Source: Pseudomonadota bacterium (GTDB lineage Bacteria; Pseudomonadota; Gammaproteobacteria; Burkholderiales; Burkholderiaceae_C). Taken from it: a DNA stretch of 64,000 bases. The stretch spans positions 61,952-125,951 of the forward strand of contig JAJZVU010000004.1 of NCBI GenBank assembly GCA_021845505.1, read 5' to 3'. A program made the position numbers and the translations under genes. Shown one piece after another: positions 8,470 to 17,847 of the stretch (position 1 is the stretch's first letter; each line of letters opens with the position of its first letter). The notes below the pieces were generated by a model. The model saw only the letters and a program-made list of their open reading frames with translations, was not told the DNA's origin and did not search any database.

Positions 8470-9054
8470 ATGACGCCGCTGCGCCCGGACCCTGCCGCCG
8501 CGAGCGCGGCGCCGTGGCCCGAAGGCCTGCTCGAGGTCGGGCACGTGCTCGACGCCTGGGGCACCCGGGGCTGGATCAAGGTCGCGCCGGCAGCGGTCGA
8601 AGCGGCCGCGCTGCTGGCCGCGCCCACCTGGTGGTTGCAGGCGCCGCCCACGGCGCAGGCGCCGCGCCGCGTCGCGCTGGCGCGACGCCTCGCGCGCCGG
8701 CACGGCCAGAGCGTGGTGGCGCTGCTCGAGGGCGTCGAGCAGCGCGCGCAGGCCGAGGAACTCAAGGGGTGGACGATCCACCTGCGGCGGCAGGACTTCC
8801 CGCCGCCCGCAGAAGGCGAGTTCTACTGGGTCGACCTGATCGGCTGCGAGGTCTGCAGCCGGGAGGGCGCGGCGCTCGGCCGCGTCGTCGGCTTGCTCGA
8901 CAGCGGCGCGCAGGCCGTGTTGCGGGTGCAGCGCCCGGCCGGCTCGAGCGCCGCGGACGGCGAGCGCCTGATTCCCTTTGTCGATGCCTACATCGTCGAA
9001 GTCGACCTGGCCGCTCGGCGCGTCGTCGCCGACTGGCAGCCCGACTACGACTGA
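8470..9054 (+). CDS. rimM: 16S rRNA processing protein RimM
   Basis: A 194-residue ribosome maturation factor that assists 16S rRNA 3'-domain processing and binds S19. The N-terminal barrel begins LLEVGHVLDAWGTRGWIKVAP, and the C-terminal PRC-barrel contains EGEFYWVDLIGCEVC and LIPFVDAYIVEVDLAARRVVADW. It lies 49 bases after rpsP and 18 bases before trmD, the canonical order. The N-terminal 15 residues before the core are low complexity and the exact start is uncertain. Confidence 0.95.
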   Translation: MTPLRPDPAAASAAPWPEGLLEVGHVLDAWGTRGWIKVAPAAVEAAALLAAPTWWLQAPPTAQAPRRVALARRLARRHGQSVVALLEGVEQRAQAEELKGWTIHLRRQDFPPPAEGEFYWVDLIGCEVCSREGAALGRVVGLLDSGAQAVLRVQRPAGSSAADGERLIPFVDAYIVEVDLAARRVVADWQPDYD

Positions 9055-9072
9055 CCCGCGCGGGGCCGGGCG

Positions 9073-9849
9073 ATGCCGCGCTTTGACGTCCTGACCCTGT
9101 TCCCGGGCTATTTCGAACCGCTGCGGTCGCTGGGGATCTGCCGCCGCGCCTTCGCCAGCCGTGCCGTGCAGGTGCACGCCTGGAATCCCCGCGACCACGC
9201 CGCCGGCGCCCACCGCAGCGTCGACGACCGGCCCTATGGCGGCGGCCCCGGCATGGTGATGCTGGCGCAGCCGCTGGCCGCCGCGCTGGCCGCCGCGCAG
9301 GCCGCGCGCGCAGCCGCCGGGCTGGGAGCGGCGCCGGTGCTGCTGTTCAGCCCCGCCGGGCGCGCGCTGCAGCAGGCGCGGGTGCGCGACATCGCGCAAT
9401 CCGACGGCGTCGTGCTGGTGTGCGGGCGCTACGAGGGCGTCGACCAGCGGTTCATCGAGCGCCATGTCGACGAGGAGGTCAGCCTCGGCGACTTCGTTCT
9501 GTCCGGAGGCGAGATCGCCGCGCTGGCGCTGGTCGACGCGGTGGCGCGACTGCAGCCCGGCGTGCTGGGCGACGAACTGTCGGCGCAGCAGGACAGCTTT
9601 TCCGACGGCCTGCTGGACTGCCCGCACTACACCCGCCCGCCCGAGCTCGATGGCCTCGCGGTGCCGCCGGTGCTGATGAGCGGTGACCACGCGCGCATCG
9701 CCCGCTGGCGCCGCGACCGCATGCTGGAGCTGAGCTGGCGTCGCCGCCCCGAGCTGGTGCTGGCGCTGCAGCGCGCCGGACGCCTGGACCGCGACGACCT
9801 GCGCCTGCTCGAGAGCCTGCGCGCCGGCCCCGGCGCGCAGCCCGACTGA
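9073..9849 (+). CDS. trmD: tRNA (guanine-N1-)-methyltransferase
   Basis: A 258-residue SPOUT enzyme that methylates G37 of tRNAs using SAM, preventing +1 frameshifts. It starts [17 protein letters not shown] and contains [26 protein letters not shown] and the trefoil-knot segment [23 protein letters not shown], followed by [22 protein letters not shown]. All the conserved SAM- and tRNA-binding blocks are present. It is followed by a 138-base gap to rplS that includes a TATACT -10-like box. Confidence 0.97.
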   Translation: MPRFDVLTLFPGYFEPLRSLGICRRAFASRAVQVHAWNPRDHAAGAHRSVDDRPYGGGPGMVMLAQPLAAALAAAQAARAAAGLGAAPVLLFSPAGRALQQARVRDIAQSDGVVLVCGRYEGVDQRFIERHVDEEVSLGDFVLSGGEIAALALVDAVARLQPGVLGDELSAQQDSFSDGLLDCPHYTRPPELDGLAVPPVLMSGDHARIARWRRDRMLELSWRRRPELVLALQRAGRLDRDDLRLLESLRAGPGAQPD

Positions 9850-9869
9850 AACGGCGCGTGCTGCTGCGC

Positions 9870-9875
9870 TATACT
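9870..9875 (+). promoter_or_regulatory. Putative secondary -10 box for rplS
   Basis: TATACT lies 113 bases upstream of rplS, inside the only sizable gap of the operon. The hexamer 17 bp upstream is a poor -35 match. It would give rplS extra transcription and a leader of about 105 nt. Confidence 0.35.
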
Positions 9876-9987
9876 TGAGCGTTTTTGCGATCCTCTGCCC
9901 GGCCCCAACCCCGTCGAGCCCTGCGGACCCCATGCGGGGCTTGCGGGACCGAATCCTCCATCGCGCGGCGCAAGATCCCAGGAGTCC

Positions 9988-10356
9988 ATGATGAGCAGCG
10001 CCCTGATCCGCCAACTCGAGCAGGAAGAAATCCAGCGCCTGACCGAAGGCAAGACGATTCCCGACTTCTCCCCCGGAGATACCGTGGTGGTCAACGTCAA
10101 CGTGGTCGAGGGCTCGCGCAAGCGTGCCCAGGCCTACGAAGGCGTGGTGATCGCCCGCAGCAACCGCGGGCTGAACTCCAGCTTCATCGTACGCAAGATC
10201 TCCTCCGGCGAGGGCGTCGAGCGCACCTTCCAGCTGTACTCGCCGATGATCGCGTCGATCCAGGTCAAGCGCCGCGGCGACGTGCGCCGCGCCAAGCTGT
10301 ACTACCTGCGCGGCCGCACCGGCAAGTCGGCGCGCATCAAGGAAAAGCTCTCCTGA
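9988..10356 (+). CDS. rplS: 50S ribosomal protein L19
   Basis: A 122-residue large-subunit protein at the 30S/50S interface. Diagnostic stretches are [54 protein letters not shown] and [20 protein letters not shown]. Length is typical. Two ATGs start the frame (MMSS); the first follows AGGAG and is used. It ends the operon before a stem-loop at 10405-10428. Confidence 0.97.
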   Translation: MMSSALIRQLEQEEIQRLTEGKTIPDFSPGDTVVVNVNVVEGSRKRAQAYEGVVIARSNRGLNSSFIVRKISSGEGVERTFQLYSPMIASIQVKRRGDVRRAKLYYLRGRTGKSARIKEKLS

Positions 10357-10404
10357 GGCGCCCACGCAGGCCAGCGGCCATGCGGGCGGGCCCTTGCCGC
10401 GAAC

Positions 10405-10428
10405 GCAGCCGGCCCGCGGGTCGGCTGC
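10405..10428 (+). terminator. Stem-loop after rplS
   Basis: GCAGCCGGCC pairs with GGTCGGCTGC around a CGCG loop (10 pairs, one G-U), followed by TTGCTTTGG. The U-run is short, so it is a weak intrinsic terminator at the end of the rpsP-rplS operon. Confidence 0.5.
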
Positions 10429-10449
10429 TTGCTTTGGCAGACCGCCGCC

Positions 10450-11220
10450 GTGCACGCGCCTGAAACCCGGCAGCCGCTGCCGCTGCCGCTGCCCAGCGCC
10501 CAGGCCGAGCAGGCGCCGGTGGTCGAACGCCACCATCACCTTCCGGCGGTACCGCGGCAGCGCCTGCAGCCGCAGGCGCTGCGCGAGCGCTTCGCGCGCT
10601 GGCAGGCCGACCACTCGCAGGCACGCGACCGCGCGTGGGGCCTGGAGACTTCGGCCGACGTCGACTCCGGCATTCCGCCGGCCACTCGCCAGGCCTCGGT
10701 GCTGGTGCCGCTGGTGATGCACCGGCAGGGGCTGAAGGTGCTGCTGACCCGCCGCGACCCGCGGCTTTCGGTGCATGCCGGGCAGATCAGCTTTCCCGGC
10801 GGCGGACGCGACCCCGACGACCGCGATGCGGTGCATACCGCGTTGCGCGAGGCCGAGGAGGAAATCGGCCTGGCCCCGTCGCTGGTCGAGACCCTGGGCA
10901 ACATGCCGGTCTACACCACCGTGACCGGCTTCGCGGTCACCCCGGTGGTCGGCCTGGTGCCTTCGGGCGCCCGCTGGCGCCTGCAGCAAAGCGAGGTCGC
11001 CGAGGTGTTCGAGGTGCCGCTGGAGTTCCTCATGGACCCGGCACACCACGAGCTGCGTGCCTGGGACCGGCCCGCGGACCCCTCCTCCCCGACCGCCGGC
11101 CCAGTGCGACGCAGCTTCTACGCCATGCCCTGGGTCGACCCCGCCAGCGGGCAGAACTACTTCATCTGGGGCGCCACCGCCCGCATGATCCGCAACCTGT
11201 ACCGCCTGCTGATCGCTTAG
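10450..11220 (+). CDS. NUDIX hydrolase, CoA pyrophosphatase type
   Basis: A 256-residue cytoplasmic NUDIX enzyme. The box GGGRDPDDRDAVHTALREAE continuing EEIGL has the REAxEEIGL core that coordinates the metal. The preceding LLTRRDPRLSVHAGQISFPGG is typical of NudL/CoA pyrophosphatases, which cleave CoA and acyl-CoA to 4'-phosphopantetheine and 3',5'-ADP. The start is uncertain: an in-frame TTG at 10429 abuts the stem-loop, so the GTG at 10450 is preferred; neither has a clear Shine-Dalgarno. The N-terminal 70 residues are rich in P, Q and R. The next gene follows after 9 bases. Confidence 0.85.
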   Translation: MHAPETRQPLPLPLPSAQAEQAPVVERHHHLPAVPRQRLQPQALRERFARWQADHSQARDRAWGLETSADVDSGIPPATRQASVLVPLVMHRQGLKVLLTRRDPRLSVHAGQISFPGGGRDPDDRDAVHTALREAEEEIGLAPSLVETLGNMPVYTTVTGFAVTPVVGLVPSGARWRLQQSEVAEVFEVPLEFLMDPAHHELRAWDRPADPSSPTAGPVRRSFYAMPWVDPASGQNYFIWGATARMIRNLYRLLIA

Positions 11221-11229
11221 CATGCGGGC

Positions 11230-12204
11230 ATGGCGTTTTTCTCGGTCCTGCTGTCGCTGCTGCTGGAACAGGTCAAGCCCCTGGGGCGCTTGAGTCTGGT
11301 CTACGGGCTGCGCACCGCGGTGGCCGACTTCGCGTCGCGCAACTTCGACGCCGGCGAACGCCGTCACGGCCTGGCCGCCTGGTTCATCGCGGTGGTGCTG
11401 CCGGCGCTGCTCACGCTGGGGATCTACTGGGCCGCGTTGCGGGTCCACATCCTGCTGGCTTTCGCGTGGAACGTCGCGGTCCTGTACTTCACGCTTGGCT
11501 TTCGCCAGTTCTCCCACTATTTCACCGACATCAGCGACGCCCTCAACCGCGGCGACATCCCCGGCGCGCGCGCCATCCTGCGCCAGTGGAAGTCGCTGGA
11601 CACGGTCGAAATGTCGGCCGACGACGTGACCCAGCAGACCATCGAGCACGCGCTGGTCGCCGCCCAGCGCTACGTGCTCGGCGTGTTCTTCTGGTTCCTG
11701 CTGCCCCTGGGCCCCGCGGGCGCGGTGCTCTACCGAATGGCCGATTTCACCGCGGGCAAGTGGAACGCCAGCGGCTCGGAAGCCAGCCCCTGGTTGCGCG
11801 ACTTCGCCAGCCGCGCGTTCCACGTGCTGGACTGGCTTCCCGCGCGGCTGACCGCCACCGGCTACGCCATCGTCGGCAATTTCGAGGAGGCGGCCGACAT
11901 CTGGCGCAACTACGCCAGGCTGTGGCCCGACAGCAATACCGGGGCGATGCTGGCCTCGGCGGCCGGCGCGGTGGGAATCCGCCTGGGCGCCACCGCCGCG
12001 CCCAAGGCCACCGACAACGCCGGCGAACCCGGCGAGCAGGCCTGGGGCCAGGCCATCGACGCCGAGCCGCTGCTGGCGCCGCAGATGCCCGGGGCGGTTC
12101 CGCAGCCCGCCCACTTGCGCAGCGTGGTCGGCCTGGTCTGGCGCTCGGTGCTGCTGTGGATGCTGCTGCTGGCGGTGATCACCATCACCATGTGGGTGTC
12201 CTGA
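11230..12204 (+). CDS. CobD/AmpE-like membrane protein
   Basis: A 324-residue protein with hydrophobic segments near residues 50-90, 155-180 and the last 25 residues. MAFFSVLLSLLLEQVKPL, the FRQFSHYFTDISDALNRGD block and TIEHALVAAQRYVLGVFFWF are typical of the CobD/CbiB-like or AmpE-like family in betaproteobacteria. AmpE is linked to beta-lactamase-regulation signalling, and CbiB to cobinamide synthesis; this solitary copy next to a NUDIX gene shows no other cobalamin genes, so AmpE-like is more likely. Role in this organism is unknown. Confidence 0.75.
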   Translation: MAFFSVLLSLLLEQVKPLGRLSLVYGLRTAVADFASRNFDAGERRHGLAAWFIAVVLPALLTLGIYWAALRVHILLAFAWNVAVLYFTLGFRQFSHYFTDISDALNRGDIPGARAILRQWKSLDTVEMSADDVTQQTIEHALVAAQRYVLGVFFWFLLPLGPAGAVLYRMADFTAGKWNASGSEASPWLRDFASRAFHVLDWLPARLTATGYAIVGNFEEAADIWRNYARLWPDSNTGAMLASAAGAVGIRLGATAAPKATDNAGEPGEQAWGQAIDAEPLLAPQMPGAVPQPAHLRSVVGLVWRSVLLWMLLLAVITITMWVS

Positions 12205-12227
12205 GCCGCTCCCGCCCGGCGGCGGCC

Positions 12228-12243
12228 CCGGCGCCCTCGCCGG
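12228..12243. terminator. Short GC-rich hairpin between convergent genes
   Basis: CCGGCG-ccct-CGCCGG forms a 6-bp stem in the 45-base gap between the CobD/AmpE-like gene and htpG. No U-tract is present. A modest candidate for a shared 3' end. Confidence 0.3.
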
Positions 12244-12249
12244 CCCGCG

Positions 12250-14223
12250 TCAGCCGGCGCGCAGCAGCCAGCGGTTGACCCGCTGCACATAGCCGGCCGG
12301 GTCCTCGGGCATTCCCCCCTCGGCCAGCATGGCCTGGTCGAACAGGATGCGGCTCAGGTCGTCGAAGGACTCGGCGGCCGCCTCGCCGCCCGCGGCCTGT
12401 TCCTGCAGCCGCTTGACCAGCGCGTGCTCGGGGTTGATCTCCAGGATCGGCTGGCTGCTCGGCGCCTGCTGCCCGGCCTGGCGCAGCAAGCGCGCCAGGT
12501 GCGAGCTGAGCTCGCCCTCGTCGGCGACCAGGCAGGCCGGCGACTCGACCAGGCGCGAGCTGATGCGCACGTCCTTGGCCAGTCCCTGCAGGCATTGCTT
12601 CATGCGCTCCAGCAGGTCCTTGTGGGTCTGCGCGGCCTGCTCGGCGGCACGCTTGTCCTGCTCGTCCTGCAGCGCCCCCAGGTCGGCGCCGCCGCGCGCC
12701 ACCGACTGCAGCGGCTTGCCGTCGAACTCGTGCAGCGCGCTGAGCATCCACTCGTCGACGCGGTCGGTCAGCAGCAGGACCTCGACCCCCTTGCGCCGGA
12801 ACATCTCCAGCTGCGGGCTCGAGCGCGCGGCACGCGGGCTGTCGGCGGTGATGTAGTAGATCGCCGACTGCTCGGGCTTCATGCGCGCCACGTAGTCGGC
12901 AAGCCGGACGTCCTGCAGGTCCGAGTCGTCGTGGGTGGAGGCGAAGCGCAGCAGCCCAGCCAGGCGCTCGCGGTTGCCGAAGTCCTCCGCCACGCCCTCC
13001 TTGAGCACCTGGCCGAACTCCTTCCAGAAGGTGGCGTACTTGTCGCGCTGCGCCGGCTCCTCGCTGCCCGCCATGTCCTCGAGCAGGCCCAGCACGCGGC
13101 GCGTGCAGCCGTCGCGGATGGCCCGCATGTCCCGGCTTTCCTGCAGGAGTTCCCTGGACACGTTGAGCGGCAGGTCGGCGCTGTCGATCACCCCGCGCAC
13201 GAAGCGCAGGTAGCCGGGCAGCAGGCTGCTGGCGTCGTCGAGGATGAACACCCGCTTGACGTACAGCTTGACCCCGGAGTGGCTGTCGCGGTTGTACAGG
13301 TCGAAGGGCGCCTTGGCCGGCAGGTACAGCAACTGCGTGTACTCGCTGCGGCCCTCGACCCGGTTGTGGGTCCAGGCCAGCGGGGCCTCGCTGTCGTGGG
13401 CGATCTGCTTGTAGAAGTCGATGTACTGCTGGTCGTCGAGATCGGACTTGGCGCGCGCCCACAGCGCGGCGGCCTTGTTGACCTGCTCCCATTCGTCGCG
13501 CACCACTTCCTGCTTGGCCTGCTCGTCCCACTCGCGCTTGCGCATCTCGATGGGCAGCGAGATGTGGTCGGAGTAGCGTCCGATGATGCTGCGCAGCTTC
13601 CACTGCGCCAGCAGGTCGCCGAACTGCTGGTCTTCGGCGTCGGCGCGCAGGTGCAGCACGACGTCGGTGCCGCGCGCGGCGCGCTCGATGGCCTCGACGC
13701 TGAATTCCCCGGTTCCGTCGGACGACCAGCGCACCCCCTGCGAGGCCGCCAGCCCGGCGCGCCGGCTTTCCACGGTGATGCGCTCGGCGACGATGAACCC
13801 CGAATAGAAACCCACGCCGAACTGGCCGATCAGCTGGGCGTCGGCCTTGGGCTGTTCGCCCATGCGCTGCATGAACTCCCGCGTCCCCGACTTGGCGATG
13901 GTTCCGAGGTGGTCGATGGCCTCTTCCATCGACAAGCCGATGCCGTTGTCGCTGACCGTGACGGTGCGCGCGGCCGGGTCGAAGTCGACCCGGATGCGCA
14001 GCGCGCTGTCACCCTCCCACAGCGCGCTGTCGTCGATCGCCAGGTAGCGCAGCTTGTCGCAGGCGTCCGATGCGTTGGACACCAGTTCGCGCAGGAAGAT
14101 GTCCCGGTTGGAGTACAGCGAATGGGCGACCAGGTGCAGCAATTGCCGCACCTCGGCCTGGAACGCATGGGTATGGGCTTGGGGCGCCGAGGACGCTGCC
14201 GGGGTCGGGTTGGGTGTGCTCAT
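12250..14223 (-). CDS. htpG: Chaperone HtpG (bacterial Hsp90)
   Basis: A 657-residue ATP-dependent homodimeric chaperone. The GHKL ATPase domain is complete: [61 protein letters not shown] and [18 protein letters not shown]. The middle domain has [11 protein letters not shown] and [20 protein letters not shown]. Eighteen extra N-terminal residues ([18 protein letters not shown]) precede the usual FQAEVRQLL start. The ATG at 14223 is used. No heat-shock promoter was identified by eye in the 100 bases upstream, which are GC-rich. Confidence 0.97.
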   Translation of the reverse strand: MSTPNPTPAASSAPQAHTHAFQAEVRQLLHLVAHSLYSNRDIFLRELVSNASDACDKLRYLAIDDSALWEGDSALRIRVDFDPAARTVTVSDNGIGLSMEEAIDHLGTIAKSGTREFMQRMGEQPKADAQLIGQFGVGFYSGFIVAERITVESRRAGLAASQGVRWSSDGTGEFSVEAIERAARGTDVVLHLRADAEDQQFGDLLAQWKLRSIIGRYSDHISLPIEMRKREWDEQAKQEVVRDEWEQVNKAAALWARAKSDLDDQQYIDFYKQIAHDSEAPLAWTHNRVEGRSEYTQLLYLPAKAPFDLYNRDSHSGVKLYVKRVFILDDASSLLPGYLRFVRGVIDSADLPLNVSRELLQESRDMRAIRDGCTRRVLGLLEDMAGSEEPAQRDKYATFWKEFGQVLKEGVAEDFGNRERLAGLLRFASTHDDSDLQDVRLADYVARMKPEQSAIYYITADSPRAARSSPQLEMFRRKGVEVLLLTDRVDEWMLSALHEFDGKPLQSVARGGADLGALQDEQDKRAAEQAAQTHKDLLERMKQCLQGLAKDVRISSRLVESPACLVADEGELSSHLARLLRQAGQQAPSSQPILEINPEHALVKRLQEQAAGGEAAAESFDDLSRILFDQAMLAEGGMPEDPAGYVQRVNRWLLRAG

Positions 14224-14326
14224 GTCGATGGCTTGCTGGTGAACGCCGCGCGAGCGGCCCTGGGCACGCCGCGCTGCCGCAGGCGCGCCGCGTCGTCAGC
14301 CGCAGATGGGGCCGCCGCGCGGGATT

Positions 14327-15226
14327 TCAAGCCCCTGCGGCGGCCGCCGCCCCCGCCGCCCCCGCCGCCCCCGCCAGCCGCGCCAGCCGCGCCAGCCGCG
14401 GCAGCGCGCGCAGCGCGTTGGCGCGGGTCAGCTCCGCGGTGTGCTCGGCGCTCCAGCCGCGCAGGCCCGCCAGCACGCCGCCGATGCGCGCCAGCTCGGC
14501 CGGCTCGTTGGGTCGCCGGTCGGCCGCCGCGGCGACCCATTGCGGCGGCATGTCGGGCGCGTCGGTTTCCAGCACCAGGAAGCGGGGATCCAGGCCCTGG
14601 GCCAGGCGGCGGATGTTGCGCGAGCCCTCGAAGCTCAGCGTGCCGCCGAACCCCAGGCAAAGCCCCTGGGAGGTGAAGCCGTCGGCCTGCTGCGCGCTGC
14701 CGTTGAACGCATGCGCGATGCCGCCGCGGCCGGCGCGGCCCCAGCCGCGCCGGCGCAGCCCGGCGGCCAGCGCATCCTGCGCTCGACGCACATGCAACAA
14801 CACCGGCAGATCGAATTCGCCGGCCAGGTCGAGCTGGCCCTGCCACCACCAGTCCTGCTCGGCGCGCTGCTCGGCAGAGGTCGCCACCAGGTGGTCGAGC
14901 CCGATTTCCCCCACCGCGACCAGCCGCGGATCGTCGATGCGCCGTCGCAGCGCCTGGCGCAACTGCTGCAGGCCGCTGCGCGGCAATCCCTGCACGTACA
15001 GCGGATGCACCCCCAGCGCATAGGCCACGCCTGCGGCATGGGCCAGGCGACGCACCCGGTCGAAATTCCCCGGATGCACCGCGGGGATCACCAGGCAGTC
15101 CACGCCGGCCTCGCGCGCCCGCCGCAGCACCCGGGCGCGCATGCGGTCGAACTCCGGCGCATCCAGGTGGACGTGGGTGTCGATCCACAGCGGGGCCGGC
15201 TGCGCGGTGCTGGCAAGCGCGGGCAT
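14327..15226 (-). CDS. TatD-family metal-dependent hydrolase
   Basis: A 299-residue TIM-barrel amidohydrolase-fold protein related to TatD DNase. DTHVHLD supplies the first two metal-binding histidines, followed by GVHPLYVQGLP, VAVGEIGLDHL (metal-binding Glu), LPVLLHVRRAQDAL, GGIAHAFNGS and FLVLETDAPDMPPQW. Family members are 3'-5' DNases/RNases linked to DNA repair. The ATG at 15226 precedes the barrel by 18 residues. The last 23 residues are a repeat-encoded tail (RLA three times, then GAA three times) made by the 9-bp repeats at 14347-14400. Confidence 0.88.
   Translation of the reverse strand: MPALASTAQPAPLWIDTHVHLDAPEFDRMRARVLRRAREAGVDCLVIPAVHPGNFDRVRRLAHAAGVAYALGVHPLYVQGLPRSGLQQLRQALRRRIDDPRLVAVGEIGLDHLVATSAEQRAEQDWWWQGQLDLAGEFDLPVLLHVRRAQDALAAGLRRRGWGRAGRGGIAHAFNGSAQQADGFTSQGLCLGFGGTLSFEGSRNIRRLAQGLDPRFLVLETDAPDMPPQWVAAAADRRPNEPAELARIGGVLAGLRGWSAEHTAELTRANALRALPRLARLARLAGAAGAAGAAAAAGA
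14347..14400. repeat. 9-bp tandem repeats in the tatD 3' end
   Basis: Six consecutive 9-base units: CCGCCCCCG three times (14347-14373), then CCAGCCGCG three times (14374-14400). They encode the low-complexity C-terminal tail of the TatD-like protein and keep reading frame whatever the copy number. Confidence 0.9.
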
Positions 15227-15315
15227 CGAGGTATGCAATAATGAAAGGCTTGTATTGTGCTGCCGCCGGCACAGCCTTGCCGGCCTGCAGCGTGCTCCCG
15301 CCGCATGCACGATAC

Positions 15316-15408
15316 GGAGACGTGACCGAGAGGCCGAAGGTGCTCCCCTGCTAAGGGAGTATGCGGTGTAGAGCCGCATCGTGGGTTCGAATCCCACCGT
15401 CTCCGCCA
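15316..15408 (+). tRNA. tRNA-Ser, anticodon GCU
   Basis: The acceptor stem GGAGACG (15316-15322) pairs perfectly with CGTCTCC (15398-15404), with discriminator G and an encoded CCA (15406-15408). The anticodon stem CTCCC/GGGAG encloses the loop CTGCTAA with anticodon GCT at 15350-15352, reading AGC/AGU serine codons. The long variable arm (ATGCGG...CCGCAT) is the class II feature of tRNA-Ser. The T-arm GTGGGTTCGAATCCCAC is canonical. Confidence 0.98.
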
Positions 15409-15737
15409 GCACCCCATCGATCGATACGCCGCGCCCGCTCGCCCGGCTGGCGGCAGGTCGCGCGCGACCCCTGCCGGTGCGCCCCGCGCAGCTGGCCCCC
15501 CCGTCTAGGCTGCACCCGCTCGCCAGGCGCGGCCGTGCGGCTGGCCGGCTCGCCCGCGCAGCCTGCGCAACGCAGCATGCCTGCGCTGGCGCAAGCCGCA
15601 CGCTGCGCGCCGGGCATGCCGGGCCCGGCCGCGCAAGGACGTTGATCCGGTGCAAGGACAGGCCCCGCGCGGATTTCGAGAATCGGCACGGCCGCCCGAG
15701 ACGGCGGCGCCGACGATCGCGATCGCGAGGAGACAGC
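15409..15737. other. Gene-free stretch after tRNA-Ser
   Basis: 329 bases of G+C-rich sequence between the tRNA and the methyltransferase. I see no tRNA-end duplication, integrase remnant, clear promoter or strong terminator. The only signal is the AGGAG at 15728-15732 that serves the next gene. Confidence 0.6.
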
Positions 15738-16709
15738 GTGGCCATGTGCGCCGAAGTCCTGCCTGTCGTCAAGGGGCTCGCGAGGCCCGTGTTCCGGCCG
15801 TTGCGCAGCCTGGCGCGCCGGCTGCGCGCGCTCGACGGCTGCGCGGTCCGCTGGGGCAATTCGCGCGATGCCGACTACTTCTACGGTGTCTGGCTCAAGC
15901 ACCTGGCGCTGCTGCGGCGTGCCGGGCTCGACCGCGCGCCGCGCGCGGTGGCGGAATTCGGCCCCGGCGACACCCTGGGGTGCGGGCTGTGCGCGTTGCT
16001 GACCGGAGCACAGCGCTACGCGGCGTTCGACGTGCGCGACTTCACCACCGAGCGCGGCAACCGGCTGATCCTCGAGCGGCTGCTGCCGCTGGTGGCAGCC
16101 GATGCGCCGCGCCGCCCCCAGGGCAGCTGGCTGGCGCTCGAGCGCATGCTCGGGGACGACGTCCGACCGTCGCGCCTGGGGTTCCCGGATCCGCCTGCGG
16201 CGGCGTCGCTGGGCGAACGCGCGCAGGCCATCCGCGCGGCACTGGGCCGGGTGATCCAGGCTCGCGGCCCGGTGCAGGTGATCGCGCCGTGGCACGCCTT
16301 TGCGGCTCCGCACGAGGCGTTCGACGTCGTGTTCTCCCACAGCGCGCTGCAATACGAGCCCGACCTGCAGCGCCTGTTCGCGTACATGACCACGATGCTG
16401 CGCCCAGGGGGATGGATGTCCCACCAGGTCGACCTGACCTCGATCGGCGCCACCCGCAGCTGGGACGGCCACCGCTGCTACGGCAGCCTGGCCTGGCGGA
16501 TGGTCAACCTCGGCAGGCCGTACGCGCTGAACCGGCAGGCGGCGAGTGCCTATGTCCAGGCCATCCGCGCCACGCCCGGGCTGCAACTCGTCGAGGCGAT
16601 CCGGCACCTGCGGGAAGACCGCGCGGCATCGCCGCGGCGCACCGGCGACGAGCAGGCGGTCGACGCCCGCTGCGACCACCTCGTGCTGCTCGCGCGCAAG
16701 CGCGGCTGA
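15738..16709 (+). CDS. Class I SAM-dependent methyltransferase, substrate unknown
   Basis: A 323-residue protein with a Rossmann-type SAM-binding motif VAEFGPGDTLG (motif I), a DVRDF acidic motif, and a later block FDVVFSHSALQYEPDLQRLFAY followed by MTTMLRPGGWMSHQVD, typical of class I methyltransferases. About 70 residues precede motif I. GTG 15738 is chosen over the ATG six bases later because AGGAG (15728-15732) is spaced 5 bases from GTG but 11 from ATG. It stands alone, convergent with tatA, so context does not suggest a substrate. Codon use matches its neighbours. Confidence 0.75.
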   Translation: MAMCAEVLPVVKGLARPVFRPLRSLARRLRALDGCAVRWGNSRDADYFYGVWLKHLALLRRAGLDRAPRAVAEFGPGDTLGCGLCALLTGAQRYAAFDVRDFTTERGNRLILERLLPLVAADAPRRPQGSWLALERMLGDDVRPSRLGFPDPPAAASLGERAQAIRAALGRVIQARGPVQVIAPWHAFAAPHEAFDVVFSHSALQYEPDLQRLFAYMTTMLRPGGWMSHQVDLTSIGATRSWDGHRCYGSLAWRMVNLGRPYALNRQAASAYVQAIRATPGLQLVEAIRHLREDRAASPRRTGDEQAVDARCDHLVLLARKRG

Positions 16710-16723
16710 GGCGGGCCGAGGCG

Positions 16724-16757
16724 GCGCGTGTTGCGCGTGTTGCGCGTGTTGCGCGTG
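16724..16757. repeat. 9-bp tandem repeat between convergent genes
   Basis: GCGCGTGTT is repeated three times exactly (16724-16750) and followed by a partial copy, in the 82-base gap between the methyltransferase and tatA 3' ends. Confidence 0.85.
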
Positions 16758-16791
16758 CGGCGCCGTCGCGGCGCGCGCGGCGGAAGGTGTC

Positions 16792-17058
16792 TCAGCCCTT
16801 GGGCCTGAACGCGACGTCCTGCGCCGGCTGCTGGCCGGCCGGCGCGCCCGGCGCCGCGGGCCGCTGCGCCGCGACCAACTGGGGCGACGGCTCCGGCGCG
16901 GCGGCCTGCGCCGGTTCCTCGGCCGACTTGATCCCCTGCTTGAACCCCTTCACGGCCTCGCCGAGGTCGCTGCCGATGTTCTTCAACTTCTTGGTGCCGA
17001 ACACCATGACCACGATCAGCAGCACGATCAGCCAGTGCCAGATGCTGAATTCACCCAT
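16792..17058 (-). CDS. tatA: Sec-independent protein translocase subunit TatA
   Basis: An 88-residue membrane protein with one N-terminal hydrophobic helix ([15 protein letters not shown]), the [21 protein letters not shown] amphipathic helix and a low-complexity Pro/Ala/Gln tail. TatA oligomers form the pore of the twin-arginine translocation system, which exports folded cofactor-containing proteins. The ATG at 17058 (MGEFSIWHW) is the family start. tatB and tatC are not next to it, so this is either a solitary tatA/tatE copy or the tat genes are dispersed. Confidence 0.9.
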   Translation of the reverse strand: MGEFSIWHWLIVLLIVVMVFGTKKLKNIGSDLGEAVKGFKQGIKSAEEPAQAAAPEPSPQLVAAQRPAAPGAPAGQQPAQDVAFRPKG

Positions 17059-17198
17059 TGCGCTACTCCTGCGCGCGCGGCGTCCCGGGGGAACGCCGGC
17101 GCCTTCCTGTCGATGACAACCGGGATTTTCCTCCCGCGCCGCCCGGACAAATGCAAGCAAGCGCTACAGCACGCGGAACCGCCGGCGCTGCCGGGTGC

Positions 17199-17636
17199 TC
17201 AGCCGCCGCGCACCTCGATCTGCACGTCCACGTTGTTGCGGGTGGCATGCGAGTACGGACAGACCTTTTCGTGGGCCTCGTTCGCCAGCGCCTGCAGTTC
17301 GTGCTGCGGCAGCGAGGCGTCGTCGACGCGCAGTTTCACCGCCAGCCCGAAGCCGCCCGCGTCGCGCGGCCCGATCGAGACCGTGCAGGTCACGCTGGCG
17401 GCGGAGGCATTCTTGTGGTGCTGCCTGGCGACGAAATCCAGCGCGCCGCCGAAGCAGGCGGCGTAGCCCGCCGCGAACAGGTCTTCCGGCGTGGTGGTCT
17501 GCGCACGCCCCGGGCCGCCCATGGCCTTCGGGACCGACAGGTCGACACTGACCTGTCCGTCCTGCGAGCGAGTGTGCCCGTTGCGCCCGCCGGTGGCGGT
17601 GGCGCTGGTGGTGTAGACGACCTGGATGGTGTCCAT
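17199..17636 (-). CDS. Organic hydroperoxide resistance peroxidase (Ohr)
   Basis: A 145-residue OsmC/Ohr-superfamily thiol peroxidase that reduces organic hydroperoxides. The two catalytic cysteines are in place: Cys61 (FAAGYAACFGGAL) and Cys126 (KVCPYSHATRNN), the latter in the VCPYS motif that separates Ohr from OsmC. An ATG nine bases upstream (17645) is in frame, but AGGAG would touch it directly; the start at 17636 has a 9-base spacing and is preferred. No adjacent ohrR regulator is visible. Confidence 0.9.
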   Translation of the reverse strand: MDTIQVVYTTSATATGGRNGHTRSQDGQVSVDLSVPKAMGGPGRAQTTTPEDLFAAGYAACFGGALDFVARQHHKNASAASVTCTVSIGPRDAGGFGLAVKLRVDDASLPQHELQALANEAHEKVCPYSHATRNNVDVQIEVRGG

Positions 17637-17847
17637 GATGCGCATCTCCTGTCTCGTTCCGTGGATGGCACGGGCGTCTCGGCGCCCGCCTGCAGTCTAG
17701 TGCGCCGGCCCCGCGGGCGCTGCCGTCGCGGAGGATGGCGCACCGGCCTGCAGGACTGTGGATATGATCAGGTCCGGACGGCCCGCCCGCGCATGGCCGG
17801 AGGGCGCGTGCAGGCGCTGCCGCATGCCCGCAGTGCCCGACCCGAGC

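Noticed and set aside
8362..12114. A 1250-codon open frame antisense to rimM, trmD, rplS, the NUDIX gene and the CobD/AmpE-like gene
   Set aside because: The opposite strand carries several unmistakable genes. Long open antisense frames are expected at about 70% G+C because stop codons are rare; composition is Arg/Gly/Gln-rich with no family signature.
15316..16709. tRNA-Ser as an integration site for a genomic island
   Set aside because: No duplicated tRNA 3' end, integrase or composition change was seen; the following genes look like core genome.
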